Of a stretch of 64,000 bases of DNA, positions 17,008-25,301 are shown piece after piece; position 1 is the first letter of the stretch; each line of letters begins with the position of its first letter. The DNA lies in NCBI GenBank assembly GCA_963761655.1, contig CAVXHI010000002.1:62001-126000 (forward strand), written 5' to 3'. The DNA comes from RYN-122 sp963761655 (GTDB taxonomy: Bacteria; Actinomycetota; Actinomycetes; Mycobacteriales; SCTD01). The position numbers were made by a program, and so were the translations under genes. Under the pieces are notes generated by a model. The model did no database searches. It was not told the DNA's origin and was given only the letters and a program-made list of their open reading frames with translations.

Positions 17008-17456
17008 AGGTCAGCGTCGAGCGGGTCGTCCACGCGTCGCCCGAGGCGGTGTTCGCCCTGGTCGCGGACCCGTCCCGGCACCGCGACATCGACGGCAGCG
17101 GCACCGTCCGCGACGCCGTCGAGGGCTCGCGCCGGCTGCAGCTGGGCGACGTCTTCGGCATGGACATGAAGGCCGGTGCCGGCTACCGGATGGCCAACAC
17201 GGTCGTGGAGTTCGAGCAGGACCGGCGCATCGCCTGGCAGGCCCGGCCGGTCGAGCAGCCGGGCTTCGTCGTCCGGCACGTCGGCGGGCGCATCTGGCGC
17301 TACGAGCTCGAGCCGGTCGACGGCGGCACCCGGGTCCGCGAGACCTGGGACACCGACGACGAGCAGCACCCGCTGCTGGTCGCTCCGCTGGCGCCGCTCA
17401 CGAGGATCAGCATGAAGCGCACGCTGGACCGCATCCAGAGGCTGGTGGAGCAGTGA
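17004..17456 (+). CDS. SRPBCC (START-like) family protein
   Basis: A 150-residue single-domain SRPBCC protein: MKVSVERVVHASPEAVFALV is the usual first strand and helix, and the C-terminal helix PLTRISMKRTLDRIQRLVE closes the cavity. It should bind a small hydrophobic ligand of unknown identity. It sits between gatA and gatB with four-base overlaps on both sides (GTGA at 17004, ATG-less GTGA at 17453), so its synthesis is tied to that of the amidotransferase. Whether that reflects function is unknown. Confidence 0.85.
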   Translation: MKVSVERVVHASPEAVFALVADPSRHRDIDGSGTVRDAVEGSRRLQLGDVFGMDMKAGAGYRMANTVVEFEQDRRIAWQARPVEQPGFVVRHVGGRIWRYELEPVDGGTRVRETWDTDDEQHPLLVAPLAPLTRISMKRTLDRIQRLVEQ

Positions 17457-18949
17457 CCTCGCCCGTCCCGTACGAGCAGGCCCTGGCGGAGTTCGAGCCG
17501 GTCATCGGCCTCGAGACCCACGTCGAGCTCGGCACGAACAGCAAGATGTTCTGCGGCTGCGCCACGGAGTTCGGCGCGGAGCCCAACACCCAGACCTGCC
17601 CGGTCTGCCTGGGCCTGCCCGGGGCCCTGCCGGTGGTCAACGAGAAGGCGATCGCGTCGACGGTCCGGATCGGCCTGGCGCTGCACTGCAGCATCGCGAC
17701 CTGGTGCCGCTTCGCCCGCAAGAACTACTTCTACCCCGACATGCCGAAGAACTTCCAGACGTCGCAGTACGACGAGCCGCTGTGCGTCGAGGGCTACCTG
17801 GACGTCGAGGTCGACGGCGAGACCGTCCGGGTCGAGATCGAGCGGGTGCACCTCGAGGAGGACACCGGCAAGACCCTGCACGTCGGCGGGGCGACCGGCC
17901 GGATCACCGGCGCCTCGCACTCGCTGGTCGACTACAACCGGGCCGGCATCCCGCTGGTCGAGATCGTCACGAAGCCCGTCACGGGGACGGGCCTGTCCGC
18001 GGCCGCCGTCGCGAAGGCCTACGTGACGGAGCTGCGGGACGTCCTGCGCGGGCTGGACGTCAGCGACGTCCGGATGGAGCAGGGCTCGATGCGCTGCGAC
18101 GTCAACACCTCGCTGAACCGGCCGGGCGAGGAGTGGGGCACCCGCACCGAGACCAAGAACGTCAACAGCCTGCGCTCGGTCGAGCGGGCGGTCCGCAGCG
18201 AGGTCGAGCGCCAGGCCGCGCTGCTGCGCGAGGGCACCCGGATCGTGCAGGAGACCCGGCACTTCTCGGAGGCGACCGGCCGCACCTCGCCGGGACGCTC
18301 GAAGGAGGAGGCGACCGACTACCGGTACTTCCCCGAGCCCGACCTCGTCCCGGTCGCGCCCGACCCCGCCTGGGTCGAGCAGCTGAAGGCGGCGCTCCCG
18401 GAGGCGCCGTCGGTGCGTCGTCGTCAGCTGGTCGAGCAGCTGGGCCTGTCGGTCCTCGACAGCGAGGCCATGGTCAACGCCGGCGTCCTCGACCTCGTCC
18501 TGGCCACGGTCGACGCCGGTGCGCCCGCCGCCGAGGCGCGCAACTGGTGGCTCGGCCACCTCGCCCAGGCGGCCAACACCGCGGGCACCGCCCCGGACGA
18601 GCTGGCCGTCACGCCGGCCCAGGTCGCCCGGGTCATCGCCCTCGTCGCCTCCGGTGAGCTCACGTCCGGCCTCGCCCGCCAGGTCGTCGACGGCGTCCTC
18701 GCGGGGGAGGGCGAGCCCGACGCCGTCGTCGCGGCCCGTGGCCTGGCCGTCGTGTCGGACGAGGGCGCCCTGACGACGGCCGTCGACGCCGCGATCGCCG
18801 AGAACGCGGGCATCGCCGACAAGGTCAGGTCCGGCAAGGTGGCTGCGGCCGGCGCTCTCGTGGGCGCCGTCATGAAGGCGACCAGGGGCCGGGCCGACGC
18901 CGCGAAGGTCCGCGAGCTCGTGCTGGCGCGCCTCGGCGTCGAGGGCTAG
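17453..18949 (+). CDS. gatB: Asp/Glu-tRNA amidotransferase subunit B
   Basis: A 498-residue GatB that phosphorylates the Glu on Glu-tRNA(Gln) and amidates it. The N-terminal domain has IGLETHVELGTNSKMFCGC and TQTCPVCLGLPGALPVVN, including the zinc cysteines, and RAGIPLVEIVT. The helical and YqeY-like tail (about 355-498) recognises tRNA. GTG 17453 overlaps the SRPBCC stop. Its TAG stop is interlocked with that of the opposing YihY gene through CTAG at 18946-18949. Confidence 0.97.
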   Translation: MTSPVPYEQALAEFEPVIGLETHVELGTNSKMFCGCATEFGAEPNTQTCPVCLGLPGALPVVNEKAIASTVRIGLALHCSIATWCRFARKNYFYPDMPKNFQTSQYDEPLCVEGYLDVEVDGETVRVEIERVHLEEDTGKTLHVGGATGRITGASHSLVDYNRAGIPLVEIVTKPVTGTGLSAAAVAKAYVTELRDVLRGLDVSDVRMEQGSMRCDVNTSLNRPGEEWGTRTETKNVNSLRSVERAVRSEVERQAALLREGTRIVQETRHFSEATGRTSPGRSKEEATDYRYFPEPDLVPVAPDPAWVEQLKAALPEAPSVRRRQLVEQLGLSVLDSEAMVNAGVLDLVLATVDAGAPAAEARNWWLGHLAQAANTAGTAPDELAVTPAQVARVIALVASGELTSGLARQVVDGVLAGEGEPDAVVAARGLAVVSDEGALTTAVDAAIAENAGIADKVRSGKVAAAGALVGAVMKATRGRADAAKVRELVLARLGVEG

Positions 18950-20070
18950 CTGCGGCGCACGCGCAGGGCGGCGACCGGGGCGTCCTGCCGGTCCGGGACG
19001 GGCACGGCGGCGGGGACGCCGGCCGCTGCCGCCTCGCGCGGTGAGGCGGCGTCGGCGGCCTCCTGCTCGCGGGACGGCGCCGGGTGCCCGGGGCCGCTGG
19101 CCTCGTGCGCCTCACGGTGCCGCCGGCGGGCCTGGAGGATCGCGTTCAGCTCGCCGCCGATGAGCAGGGCGGCGCACAGCAGGTAGAACCAGGTCATGAG
19201 GATGAGGCCGCCACCGAGCGCGCCGAGGATCGGCGACCGGGTCACCACGACCTTCAGGTAGACGTTCAGGCCGGCCGACGCCAGCAGCCACAGCAGGGCT
19301 GCGAGCACCGCTCCGGGCAGTTCCCGGCTCCACCGGCCGCGCAGGGGCGGAGCCAGGTGGTACAGCGTCATGGCCCACAGGACGAGGGCGAGGAAGGCGA
19401 CCGGCCAGCGGGCGTAGTCCCAGACCTCGGCGTACTCCGAGCCGAGCCCCACGCCGGCGACGACGTCGAGCCCGGCCCCGAACAGCGGCCCGACCACGAG
19501 CAGGGTCACCGCCACCGCCCCGGTGATGATGGTCCCGGTGCCGAGCAGCAGACCGAGCCAGCGGCGGCGCCACCAGCCGCGCGTCTCCGGGACGTCGTAG
19601 GTGATGGTGACCGTGTTGATCATGGTCGAGAAGGCGGTCGACACCGAGACCAGGGCGAGCAGCGTCGCGACCGTGAGGGCGTTGCCGCTGCTGTCGAACA
19701 GGCCGCGCACGGTGTCGACGACGCCGTCGGCCGAGGCCGTCAGCAGCCGGTCCAGGAAGTCCAGGACGGCCTCCTCGACCGTGCTGGCCGTGCCCCGCCC
19801 GACGAAGCTGGCCAGCGAGCCGAGGACGGCCGTGGCGGCCAGCAGTGCGGGGAACAGGGTGAGGACCGCGAAGAAGGCCGTCTCGGCCGACAGCGCCAGC
19901 AGCCGGTCGCGGTCGGCCTTGCGGACGACGTCGGCCACGGTGCGGGCGAACCAGCGGAGGGGGCCGCGGACGGGCGGCCGGGCGGCCTCGGCCTGCGTCG
20001 CGGCGGCGCGGACCCGGGTGGCCCGCTGACTGACGCCCTCCCAGGCCGGGGTGTCGTCGGGGGCGGTCAC
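18946..20070 (-). CDS. YihY/BrkB family inner membrane protein
   Basis: A 374-residue integral membrane protein of the YihY/BrkB family (once called RNase BN). About six hydrophobic segments are visible, including FFAVLTLFPALLAATAVLGS, TLLALVSVSTAFSTMINTV and GLLLGTGTIITGAVAVTLLV, plus the family motif TWFYLLCAALLIGGELNA. A Glu/Ala/Pro-rich cytosolic tail of about 65 residues follows. The transport or structural role is unknown. The GTG at 20070 has no obvious ribosome site. It shares interlocked CTAG stops with gatB. Confidence 0.9.
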   Translation of the reverse strand: MTAPDDTPAWEGVSQRATRVRAAATQAEAARPPVRGPLRWFARTVADVVRKADRDRLLALSAETAFFAVLTLFPALLAATAVLGSLASFVGRGTASTVEEAVLDFLDRLLTASADGVVDTVRGLFDSSGNALTVATLLALVSVSTAFSTMINTVTITYDVPETRGWWRRRWLGLLLGTGTIITGAVAVTLLVVGPLFGAGLDVVAGVGLGSEYAEVWDYARWPVAFLALVLWAMTLYHLAPPLRGRWSRELPGAVLAALLWLLASAGLNVYLKVVVTRSPILGALGGGLILMTWFYLLCAALLIGGELNAILQARRRHREAHEASGPGHPAPSREQEAADAASPREAAAAGVPAAVPVPDRQDAPVAALRVRRS

Positions 20071-20086
20071 CTGCCCAGTGTGCCCG

Positions 20087-21169
20087 TCAGAGGGCGATCC
20101 GCAGGACGCGGTCGTCGGTGTCGTCCGGGTCGCCCCGGCCGTCGCGGTTGGAGGTCATGACCCAGAGGGCGCCGTCGGGGGCCAGGGCGACGGTCCGCAG
20201 CCGGCCGTAGTCGCCCTGCAGCATCGCCACGGGCTCGCCCGCCCCACCCTTCCCGTCGAGCGGGACGCGCCACAGCCGCTGGCCGCGCAGTGCCGCGACG
20301 TAGAGGTCGTCCCCGGCCACGGCCGCGCCGCTCGGGGAGGACTGGTCGGTGGTCCACACGACCTCGGGGGCCGCGAACCGCCCGCCGCCGGTGCCGCGGC
20401 CCTCGACCTCCGGCCAGCCGCCGTTCTCGCCCTCGACCACCTGGTTGACCTCGTCGAACCGGTCCTGGCCGAACTCGGTCGCCCACAGCCGTCCGGCGTC
20501 GTCGAAGGCCAGGCCCTGCACGTTGCGGTGGCCCGCGGAGAACACCGTGGCCTGCCCGGTCGTGGTGTCGAGCCGCAGGACCTTGCCGCCGAGGCTGCCG
20601 GCGTCCTGGGCGAGCGCCCTGTCGCCGGTGTCGCCCGTGCCGACGTACAGCTTCCGGTCCGGCCCGAAGGCGAGCCGCCCGCCGTTGTGCACCACGCCCT
20701 TGGGGATGCCGGTGAGGACCGGCTGCACCGGGCCGCTGCCGTCGACGGCGAACCGCACGACCCGGTTGTCCTGCGCGGTCGTCACGTAGGCGTAGGCGGA
20801 GGCGGGCGACGCCGGGTCGACGGCGAGGCCCAGCAGCCCGCCCTCGCCGCGCGGCGCGGCGACGGCGACGGTGCGCACGACCTGCGGCTCCCCGCCCGCG
20901 GCCGGCACCCGCAGGACCTTCGCGCTGTCGCGCTCGCTCACCAGGGCGTCGCCGCCGGGCAGGAACGCCAGCCCCCAGGGCACCTCGAGGTCGTCCGCGA
21001 CGACGGTGGTCGCGCCTGCACCCGCACTCGCACCCGCAGCCGGTGAGCCGGCGGGCGAGGCCGCCGAGGCCGCCGGGGACGGCGCGGCGACCGGGGAGGG
21101 GTCGGCCGCGCAGCCGGTGAGGGCGAGCGCGAGGACCAGGCAGGGGGTCAGGCTGCGGGCACGGGTCAT
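20087..21169 (-). CDS. PQQ-dependent sugar dehydrogenase-like lipoprotein
   Basis: A 360-residue exported beta-propeller of the soluble glucose/sorbosone dehydrogenase family, which oxidises sugars with PQQ. The N-terminus is a lipoprotein signal with lipobox ALTGC, Cys20, followed by an Ala/Pro/Ser linker to about residue 50. Family motifs include VPWGLAFLPGGDALVSERDS, GGEGGLLGLAVDP and KGVVHNGGRLAFGPDRKLYVGTGD (His of HNGGRL is catalytic in this family). No PQQ genes are in the window, so cofactor use is unproven. It is 16 bp upstream of the YihY gene on the same strand. Confidence 0.88.
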   Translation of the reverse strand: MTRARSLTPCLVLALALTGCAADPSPVAAPSPAASAASPAGSPAAGASAGAGATTVVADDLEVPWGLAFLPGGDALVSERDSAKVLRVPAAGGEPQVVRTVAVAAPRGEGGLLGLAVDPASPASAYAYVTTAQDNRVVRFAVDGSGPVQPVLTGIPKGVVHNGGRLAFGPDRKLYVGTGDTGDRALAQDAGSLGGKVLRLDTTTGQATVFSAGHRNVQGLAFDDAGRLWATEFGQDRFDEVNQVVEGENGGWPEVEGRGTGGGRFAAPEVVWTTDQSSPSGAAVAGDDLYVAALRGQRLWRVPLDGKGGAGEPVAMLQGDYGRLRTVALAPDGALWVMTSNRDGRGDPDDTDDRVLRIAL

Positions 21170-21188
21170 GCCCGTCCCAACGTCCGGC

Positions 21189-22412
21189 TCAGCCCGGTTG
21201 TGCCGCGACGTCGGGCAGGAGGTCCAGGGCCAGCAGGGCGAGCGACCACTCCACGAGGTGGTCCACCCGCTCGAGCGACCGGCCCGTGAGCGCCTCGACG
21301 CGGCGGAGCCGGTTCAGCACGGTGTTGCGGTGGCAGTAGAGCCGGCTCGCGGTCAGGCCGGCGGAGCCGCCCGTGTCGAGCCAGGTCGAGAGCGTGCCCA
21401 GGAGCAGCGAGCGCTCGGCCTCGTCGAGCTCGAGCAGGCCGCCGAGGGCCCGGCGCAGCAGGCGCCCGGCGAGGTCGGGCGCGGTCACGAGCAGGGCCCC
21501 CGGCAGCAGGGCGTCGAGCTCCACGACCTCGTCCCGGCCGGGGCACAGGGCCCGCAGGGCGGTCGACGCGAGGGCCTGCCCGACGTCGACCTCCGCCAGC
21601 CCGTCGACCACCGGTGACACGCCGGCCCGGGCGCCCGGCACGACCTTGAGGGCGTCGACGACGTCGGTAGGAGTGGCCGGCCCGAGGCTGACCAGGCCGA
21701 CGTCGCGGTCGGACCGGGCACGCCACGCGGCCCGGAAGCCCCGGACGGCGAGGGCGTCCGCGACCGACCGCCCCCCGCCCTCCCCGCCGACCACGAGGAC
21801 GGCGTAGGGACCGTGCTCGGGCAGGTCCAGGGTGGCGGCGGCGTCCGCGACGACCGCCCGGTCGGCGCCCCGGCCCTCGAGCAGCGCGTCGACGGCGGCG
21901 TCGCGCCGGGTGGCGGCGCGACGGGCCATGACGGCCTCGCTGCGCCGGTAGCTGTCGGCCACCGCCGCCGAGTAGATGTCGATGATCTCCCAGATGACGC
22001 TGGCGGCGTCGACCAGGGCGTCGACGAGCTCGCGGCCGGCCTGGCCCTCGGCGCGAGCCTGCGCGACGAGGCCCTCCCAGATCGTCCGGTAGCCCAGGCG
22101 GTAGGCGTGCAGCACCGACTCGAGCGGCATCCCCTGCTCGGCCCGGCGGCTCCCGGTCGCCCGCGGCGCGTCCAGCGCGTCGAGCGTCTCGAGCTCGCCG
22201 GTCATGGCCAGCAGCAGGCTGCGCAGGTTGTCGTGGCAGGACGCGCGCAGGTCCTCGGTGGGGGTGCGGGTGCGGTCGGCGTAGGTCGGGTCCTCGCCGA
22301 GGATGGCGGCGACCAGCCGCTCGGTGAGGGTGTCGAGGTCGTCGAGCAGCCGGCGCACGAGGCCGGCGACCTCGGCGGGTGTCCGGGGGAGGGGGGCGGA
22401 CGGCGTCGTCAC
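21189..22412 (-). CDS. PucR/CdaR-type transcriptional regulator
   Basis: A 407-residue regulator. The N-terminal two-thirds is helical (putative sensing domain, MPLESVLHAYRLGYRTIWEGL), followed by a GGDEF-like beta region and a C-terminal PucR helix-turn-helix of the family form LYCHRNTVLNRLRRVEALTGR near 345-370. It is predicted to activate genes in response to an unknown ligand. GTG 22412 overlaps the stop of the upstream hydrolase by four bases (GTGA), so the two are one operon. Larger upstream readings in this frame are antisense shadow. Confidence 0.85.
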   Translation of the reverse strand: MTTPSAPLPRTPAEVAGLVRRLLDDLDTLTERLVAAILGEDPTYADRTRTPTEDLRASCHDNLRSLLLAMTGELETLDALDAPRATGSRRAEQGMPLESVLHAYRLGYRTIWEGLVAQARAEGQAGRELVDALVDAASVIWEIIDIYSAAVADSYRRSEAVMARRAATRRDAAVDALLEGRGADRAVVADAAATLDLPEHGPYAVLVVGGEGGGRSVADALAVRGFRAAWRARSDRDVGLVSLGPATPTDVVDALKVVPGARAGVSPVVDGLAEVDVGQALASTALRALCPGRDEVVELDALLPGALLVTAPDLAGRLLRRALGGLLELDEAERSLLLGTLSTWLDTGGSAGLTASRLYCHRNTVLNRLRRVEALTGRSLERVDHLVEWSLALLALDLLPDVAAQPG

Positions 22413-23302
22413 GAGGGCACCGGCACGCGGGCGACGAGCGCGTCGAGCGCCTCCTGCACGGCCGCCGGGTGCTCGAGCGGCAGGAAGTGGCTCCCCGGCA
22501 GCACCACGACCTCGGCGCCGGGCAGCCGGGCGCCGGCCTCGCGCACCGCCTCGACGGAGGTCAGCACGTCGGACCGGCCGGCGACCAGGGTGACCGGGCA
22601 GCGGACGAACGAGGTGTCCATGGGCGCGTGGTCCCGCGCTCCCAGGGCGAGGGTCATGTACCAGCCCCAGTCCTGCTGCAGGAACTCGCGCAGCATCGGC
22701 ACGAGGTCCTCGGCGCGGGCGCCCGGCAGCATGAAGCCCGAGTGCGACAGCACCCGCGCCAGCGGCGTGCCGACGGGGACGTGCGGCGTCAGGCGGTCGA
22801 GCACGGGCGACGCCGCCCGGACGGCGCGCGCGGTGGCCGTCGCCAGGGGGACGCGCAGCCGGGTCGGCACGCGCAGCGGGGCGCCCATGGTCGAGAACGT
22901 GCCGCCCGGGACGCCGGCCACGCCGAGCAGCGCGGTGACCCGGTCCGGTGCCCGCCGGGCGGCCTCGAAGGCGACGTTCACGCCGATCGACCAGGCGGCC
23001 ACGACGACCCGGTCCAGGCCGGCGGCGTCCAGGACGGCGAACAGGTCGTCGACGTGGTCCTCCACCCGCACCCGCGACGGGTCGCCCGGCCGGTCCGTCC
23101 CGACCGAGCCGCGGTGGTACCAGGTCACGGCGCGGTAGCCGCAGTCGGGCGACAGCAGGGCCGGCCACGCCCCGGGCACCGAGCCGAGGCCGTTGGAGAC
23201 CAGGAGCGGGACGCCGTCGGCGTCGTTCGTCCAGCACCGCAGGCGGGTGCCGTCCGCGCTGATGGCGTCGAACAGCCGGCCGGACGGGGGAGCGGGAGCC
23301 AC
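22409..23302 (-). CDS. Alpha/beta hydrolase
   Basis: A 297-residue alpha/beta hydrolase. The nucleophile elbow is AWSIG (Ala replaces the first Gly), with VSNGLGS as oxyanion region, Asp in AGRSDVL and His in PGSHFLPLEHP. The substrate is unknown. The start is set at GTG 23302, because TACCGT on the minus strand (23314-23309) lies six bases upstream, the leaderless spacing; an alternative ATG at 23356 would precede that promoter. It diverges from ilvD and forms an operon with the PucR-like regulator, which may control it. Confidence 0.82.
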   Translation of the reverse strand: MAPAPPSGRLFDAISADGTRLRCWTNDADGVPLLVSNGLGSVPGAWPALLSPDCGYRAVTWYHRGSVGTDRPGDPSRVRVEDHVDDLFAVLDAAGLDRVVVAAWSIGVNVAFEAARRAPDRVTALLGVAGVPGGTFSTMGAPLRVPTRLRVPLATATARAVRAASPVLDRLTPHVPVGTPLARVLSHSGFMLPGARAEDLVPMLREFLQQDWGWYMTLALGARDHAPMDTSFVRCPVTLVAGRSDVLTSVEAVREAGARLPGAEVVVLPGSHFLPLEHPAAVQEALDALVARVPVPS

Positions 23303-23391
23303 GGGCGGACGGTATCGGTACGGCCGCCCTACGCTCGGGGCACTGCCCTGCCGCACCGATCCGGACGGGGCCCAGAGCAGACAGGCCCCCC

Positions 23392-25077
23392 GTGAGCAGC
23401 AAGCCCCGCAGCGACGACGTCACCCTCGGCGACCGCCGCGCCCCCGCCCGAGCGATGCTCCGCGCCGTCGGCCTCACCGACGACGACATCGACAAGCCCC
23501 AGATCGGCGTCGCGTCGAGCTGGAACGAGATCACGCCGTGCAACCTGTCGCTCAAGCGGCTGGCCGAGGCCGCGAAGCAGGGCGTGAACGACGGCGGCGG
23601 CTTCGCCATGCAGTTCGGCACCATCTCGGTCTCGGACGGCATCTCGATGGGCCACGAGGGCATGCGGGCGTCCCTGGTGTCGCGCGAGGTCATCGCCGAC
23701 TCCGTGGAGACGGTCGTGTTCGCCGAGCGCCTCGACGGCACGGTCACCCTCGCCGGCTGCGACAAGTCGCTGCCCGGGATGCTCATGGCGGCGGCCCGGC
23801 TCGACCTCGCCAGCGTCTTCGTCTACGCCGGCTCGACGCTGCCCGGGAAGCTCAAGGGGCTCGACGGCGAGGACCGCGACCTCACGATCATCGACGTGTT
23901 CGAGGCCGTCGGCGCCTGCGCACGCGGTCTCATCAGCAAGGCCGAGCTGACCGCCATCGAGAAGGCCGCCTGCCCCGGCGAGGGCGCCTGCGGCGGCATG
24001 TACACGGCCAACACGATGGCCGCGGCCGCCGAGGCCCTCGGCATGGCGCTGCCCGGCTCGGCCGCCCCGCCCGCCGTCGACAAGCGCCGCGACGAGATCG
24101 CGCACCGGTCCGGCCAGGCGGTCGTGCAGCTCGTGGCCCGCGGCATCACGGCGCGGCAGATCCTCACCAAGGAGGCCTTCGAGAACGCCATCACCGTGCT
24201 GATGGCGCTCGGCGGGTCGACCAACGCGGTGCTGCACCTGCTCGCGATCGCGCACGAGGCGAAGGTCGACCTCACCTACGACGACTTCGTCCGGATCGGC
24301 GACCGCGTGCCGCACCTCGCGGACGTGAAGCCGTTCGGGAAGTACGTCATGACCGACATCGACCGGATCGGCGGCATCCCGGTCGTCATGAAGGCGCTGC
24401 TCGACGCCGGCCTCCTGCACGGCGACGTCCTCACCTGCACCGGCCGCACCATGCGCGAGAACCTCGAGGACATGGACATCGCGCCGCTCGACGGCGACGT
24501 CATCAGGGCGCTGAACGACCCGATCCACGCCACCGGCGGCATCACCATCCTGCGCGGCTCGCTCGCGCCCGACGGCGCCGTCGTCAAGAGCGCCGGCTTC
24601 GACGGCGACGTGTTCGAGGGTCCCGCGCGGGTGTTCGACGGCGAGCAGGGCGTCATGGACGCGATCGAGGGCGGGACCCTGGAGAAGGGCTGCGTCGTCG
24701 TCATCCGCTACGAGGGGCCGCGCGGCGGGCCGGGCATGCGCGAGATGCTCATGGTCACGGGCGCGATCAAGGGCGCCGGGCTCGGCAAGGACGTCCTGCT
24801 GCTGACCGACGGCCGCTTCTCAGGCGGCACGACCGGGCTGTGCGTCGGCCACATCGCGCCCGAGGCCACCGACGGCGGGCCGATCGCCCTGGTCCAGGAC
24901 GGCGACACCGTCCGGCTGGACCTCGGCGCGCGGACCCTGGACGTGCTCGTCGACGCGTCGGTGCTCGAGGAGCGGCGGGCCGGCTGGAAGCCGCTCGAGC
25001 CGCGCTACACCAGCGGCGTCCTCGGCAAGTACGCGAAGCTGGTGGGCTCGGCGGCACAGGGCGCGATCACCTGCTGA
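23392..25077 (+). CDS. ilvD: Dihydroxy-acid dehydratase
   Basis: A 561-residue IlvD/Edd-family Fe-S dehydratase converting dihydroxyisovalerate and dihydroxymethylvalerate to the 2-keto acids of valine and isoleucine. The cluster motifs are CDKSLPGM and CPGEGACGGMYTANTMA, and the C-terminal GGTTGLCVGHIAPEA is intact. The GTG start is preceded by a leader of about 50 nt with TACGCT at 23330-23335 as the likely -10 box; no clear ribosome site is present. It is followed after 68 bp by the ilvB leader, so ilvD is probably a separate transcription unit. Confidence 0.97.
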   Translation: MSSKPRSDDVTLGDRRAPARAMLRAVGLTDDDIDKPQIGVASSWNEITPCNLSLKRLAEAAKQGVNDGGGFAMQFGTISVSDGISMGHEGMRASLVSREVIADSVETVVFAERLDGTVTLAGCDKSLPGMLMAAARLDLASVFVYAGSTLPGKLKGLDGEDRDLTIIDVFEAVGACARGLISKAELTAIEKAACPGEGACGGMYTANTMAAAAEALGMALPGSAAPPAVDKRRDEIAHRSGQAVVQLVARGITARQILTKEAFENAITVLMALGGSTNAVLHLLAIAHEAKVDLTYDDFVRIGDRVPHLADVKPFGKYVMTDIDRIGGIPVVMKALLDAGLLHGDVLTCTGRTMRENLEDMDIAPLDGDVIRALNDPIHATGGITILRGSLAPDGAVVKSAGFDGDVFEGPARVFDGEQGVMDAIEGGTLEKGCVVVIRYEGPRGGPGMREMLMVTGAIKGAGLGKDVLLLTDGRFSGGTTGLCVGHIAPEATDGGPIALVQDGDTVRLDLGARTLDVLVDASVLEERRAGWKPLEPRYTSGVLGKYAKLVGSAAQGAITC

Positions 25078-25087
25078 GTCCCAGATG

Positions 25088-25105
25088 CTGGGACGACCGT
25101 CCCAC
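25088..25105. promoter_or_regulatory. Palindromic operator upstream of ilvB
   Basis: CTGGGACGACCGTCCCAC differs from the perfect palindrome CTGGGACGGCCGTCCCAG before leuB (36283-36300) at two of 18 positions. Here it ends five bases before the -35 box at 25111. Shared occurrence before two branched-chain amino acid genes suggests one regulator, not identified. Confidence 0.6.
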
Positions 25106-25110
25106 TCTGT

Positions 25111-25139
25111 TTGACACGGGGGAGGAGGTGGCGCAGGCT
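25111..25139 (+). promoter_or_regulatory. Promoter of the ilvBNC leader
   Basis: TTGACA (25111-25116), a 17-base spacer and CAGGCT (25134-25139) form the best sigma-70-type promoter in the window. The leader-peptide GTG lies six bases after the -10 box, so the transcript should begin at or next to the leader start codon. Confidence 0.75.
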
Positions 25140-25145
25140 GTCGCT

Positions 25146-25190
25146 GTGCGTCACCTCCTCGTAGTCCGCCAGCGCGCCAGCCGCTGCTGA
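25146..25190 (+). CDS. ilvB leader peptide (leaderless, Leu/Val run)
   Basis: A 14-residue peptide, MRHLLVVRQRASRC, with consecutive Leu-Leu-Val-Val codons (CTC CTC GTA GTC) followed by TGA at 25188-25190. GTA is a rare codon in this genome type. The layout of Leu/Val codons, then a hairpin (25212-25242), then ilvB 111 bp downstream is that of transcription attenuation by ribosome stalling, predicted comparatively for actinobacterial ilvB. Translation is inferred from the promoter position. Confidence 0.7.
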   Translation: MRHLLVVRQRASRC

Positions 25191-25211
25191 TCCAGCACCC
25201 GCTGTCGCGCT

Positions 25212-25242
25212 GACCCCTCCGTGCCCCGTCGCACGAGGGGTC
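25212..25242 (+). terminator. Attenuator hairpin in the ilvB leader
   Basis: GACCCCTC (25212-25219) pairs perfectly with GAGGGGTC (25235-25242) around a 15-base loop, followed by the T-rich TTCGTGTGT. An alternative stem, CAGCGCG (25170-25176) with CGCGCTG (25206-25212), begins inside the leader peptide and ends on the first base of the terminator stem. It could serve as the competing structure. Confidence 0.65.
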
Positions 25243-25301
25243 TTCGTGTGTCCGGGGGTGTTCGTGACCCCACCTGAACCGCTGAGCAGAGAGCCTCGCT
25301 G

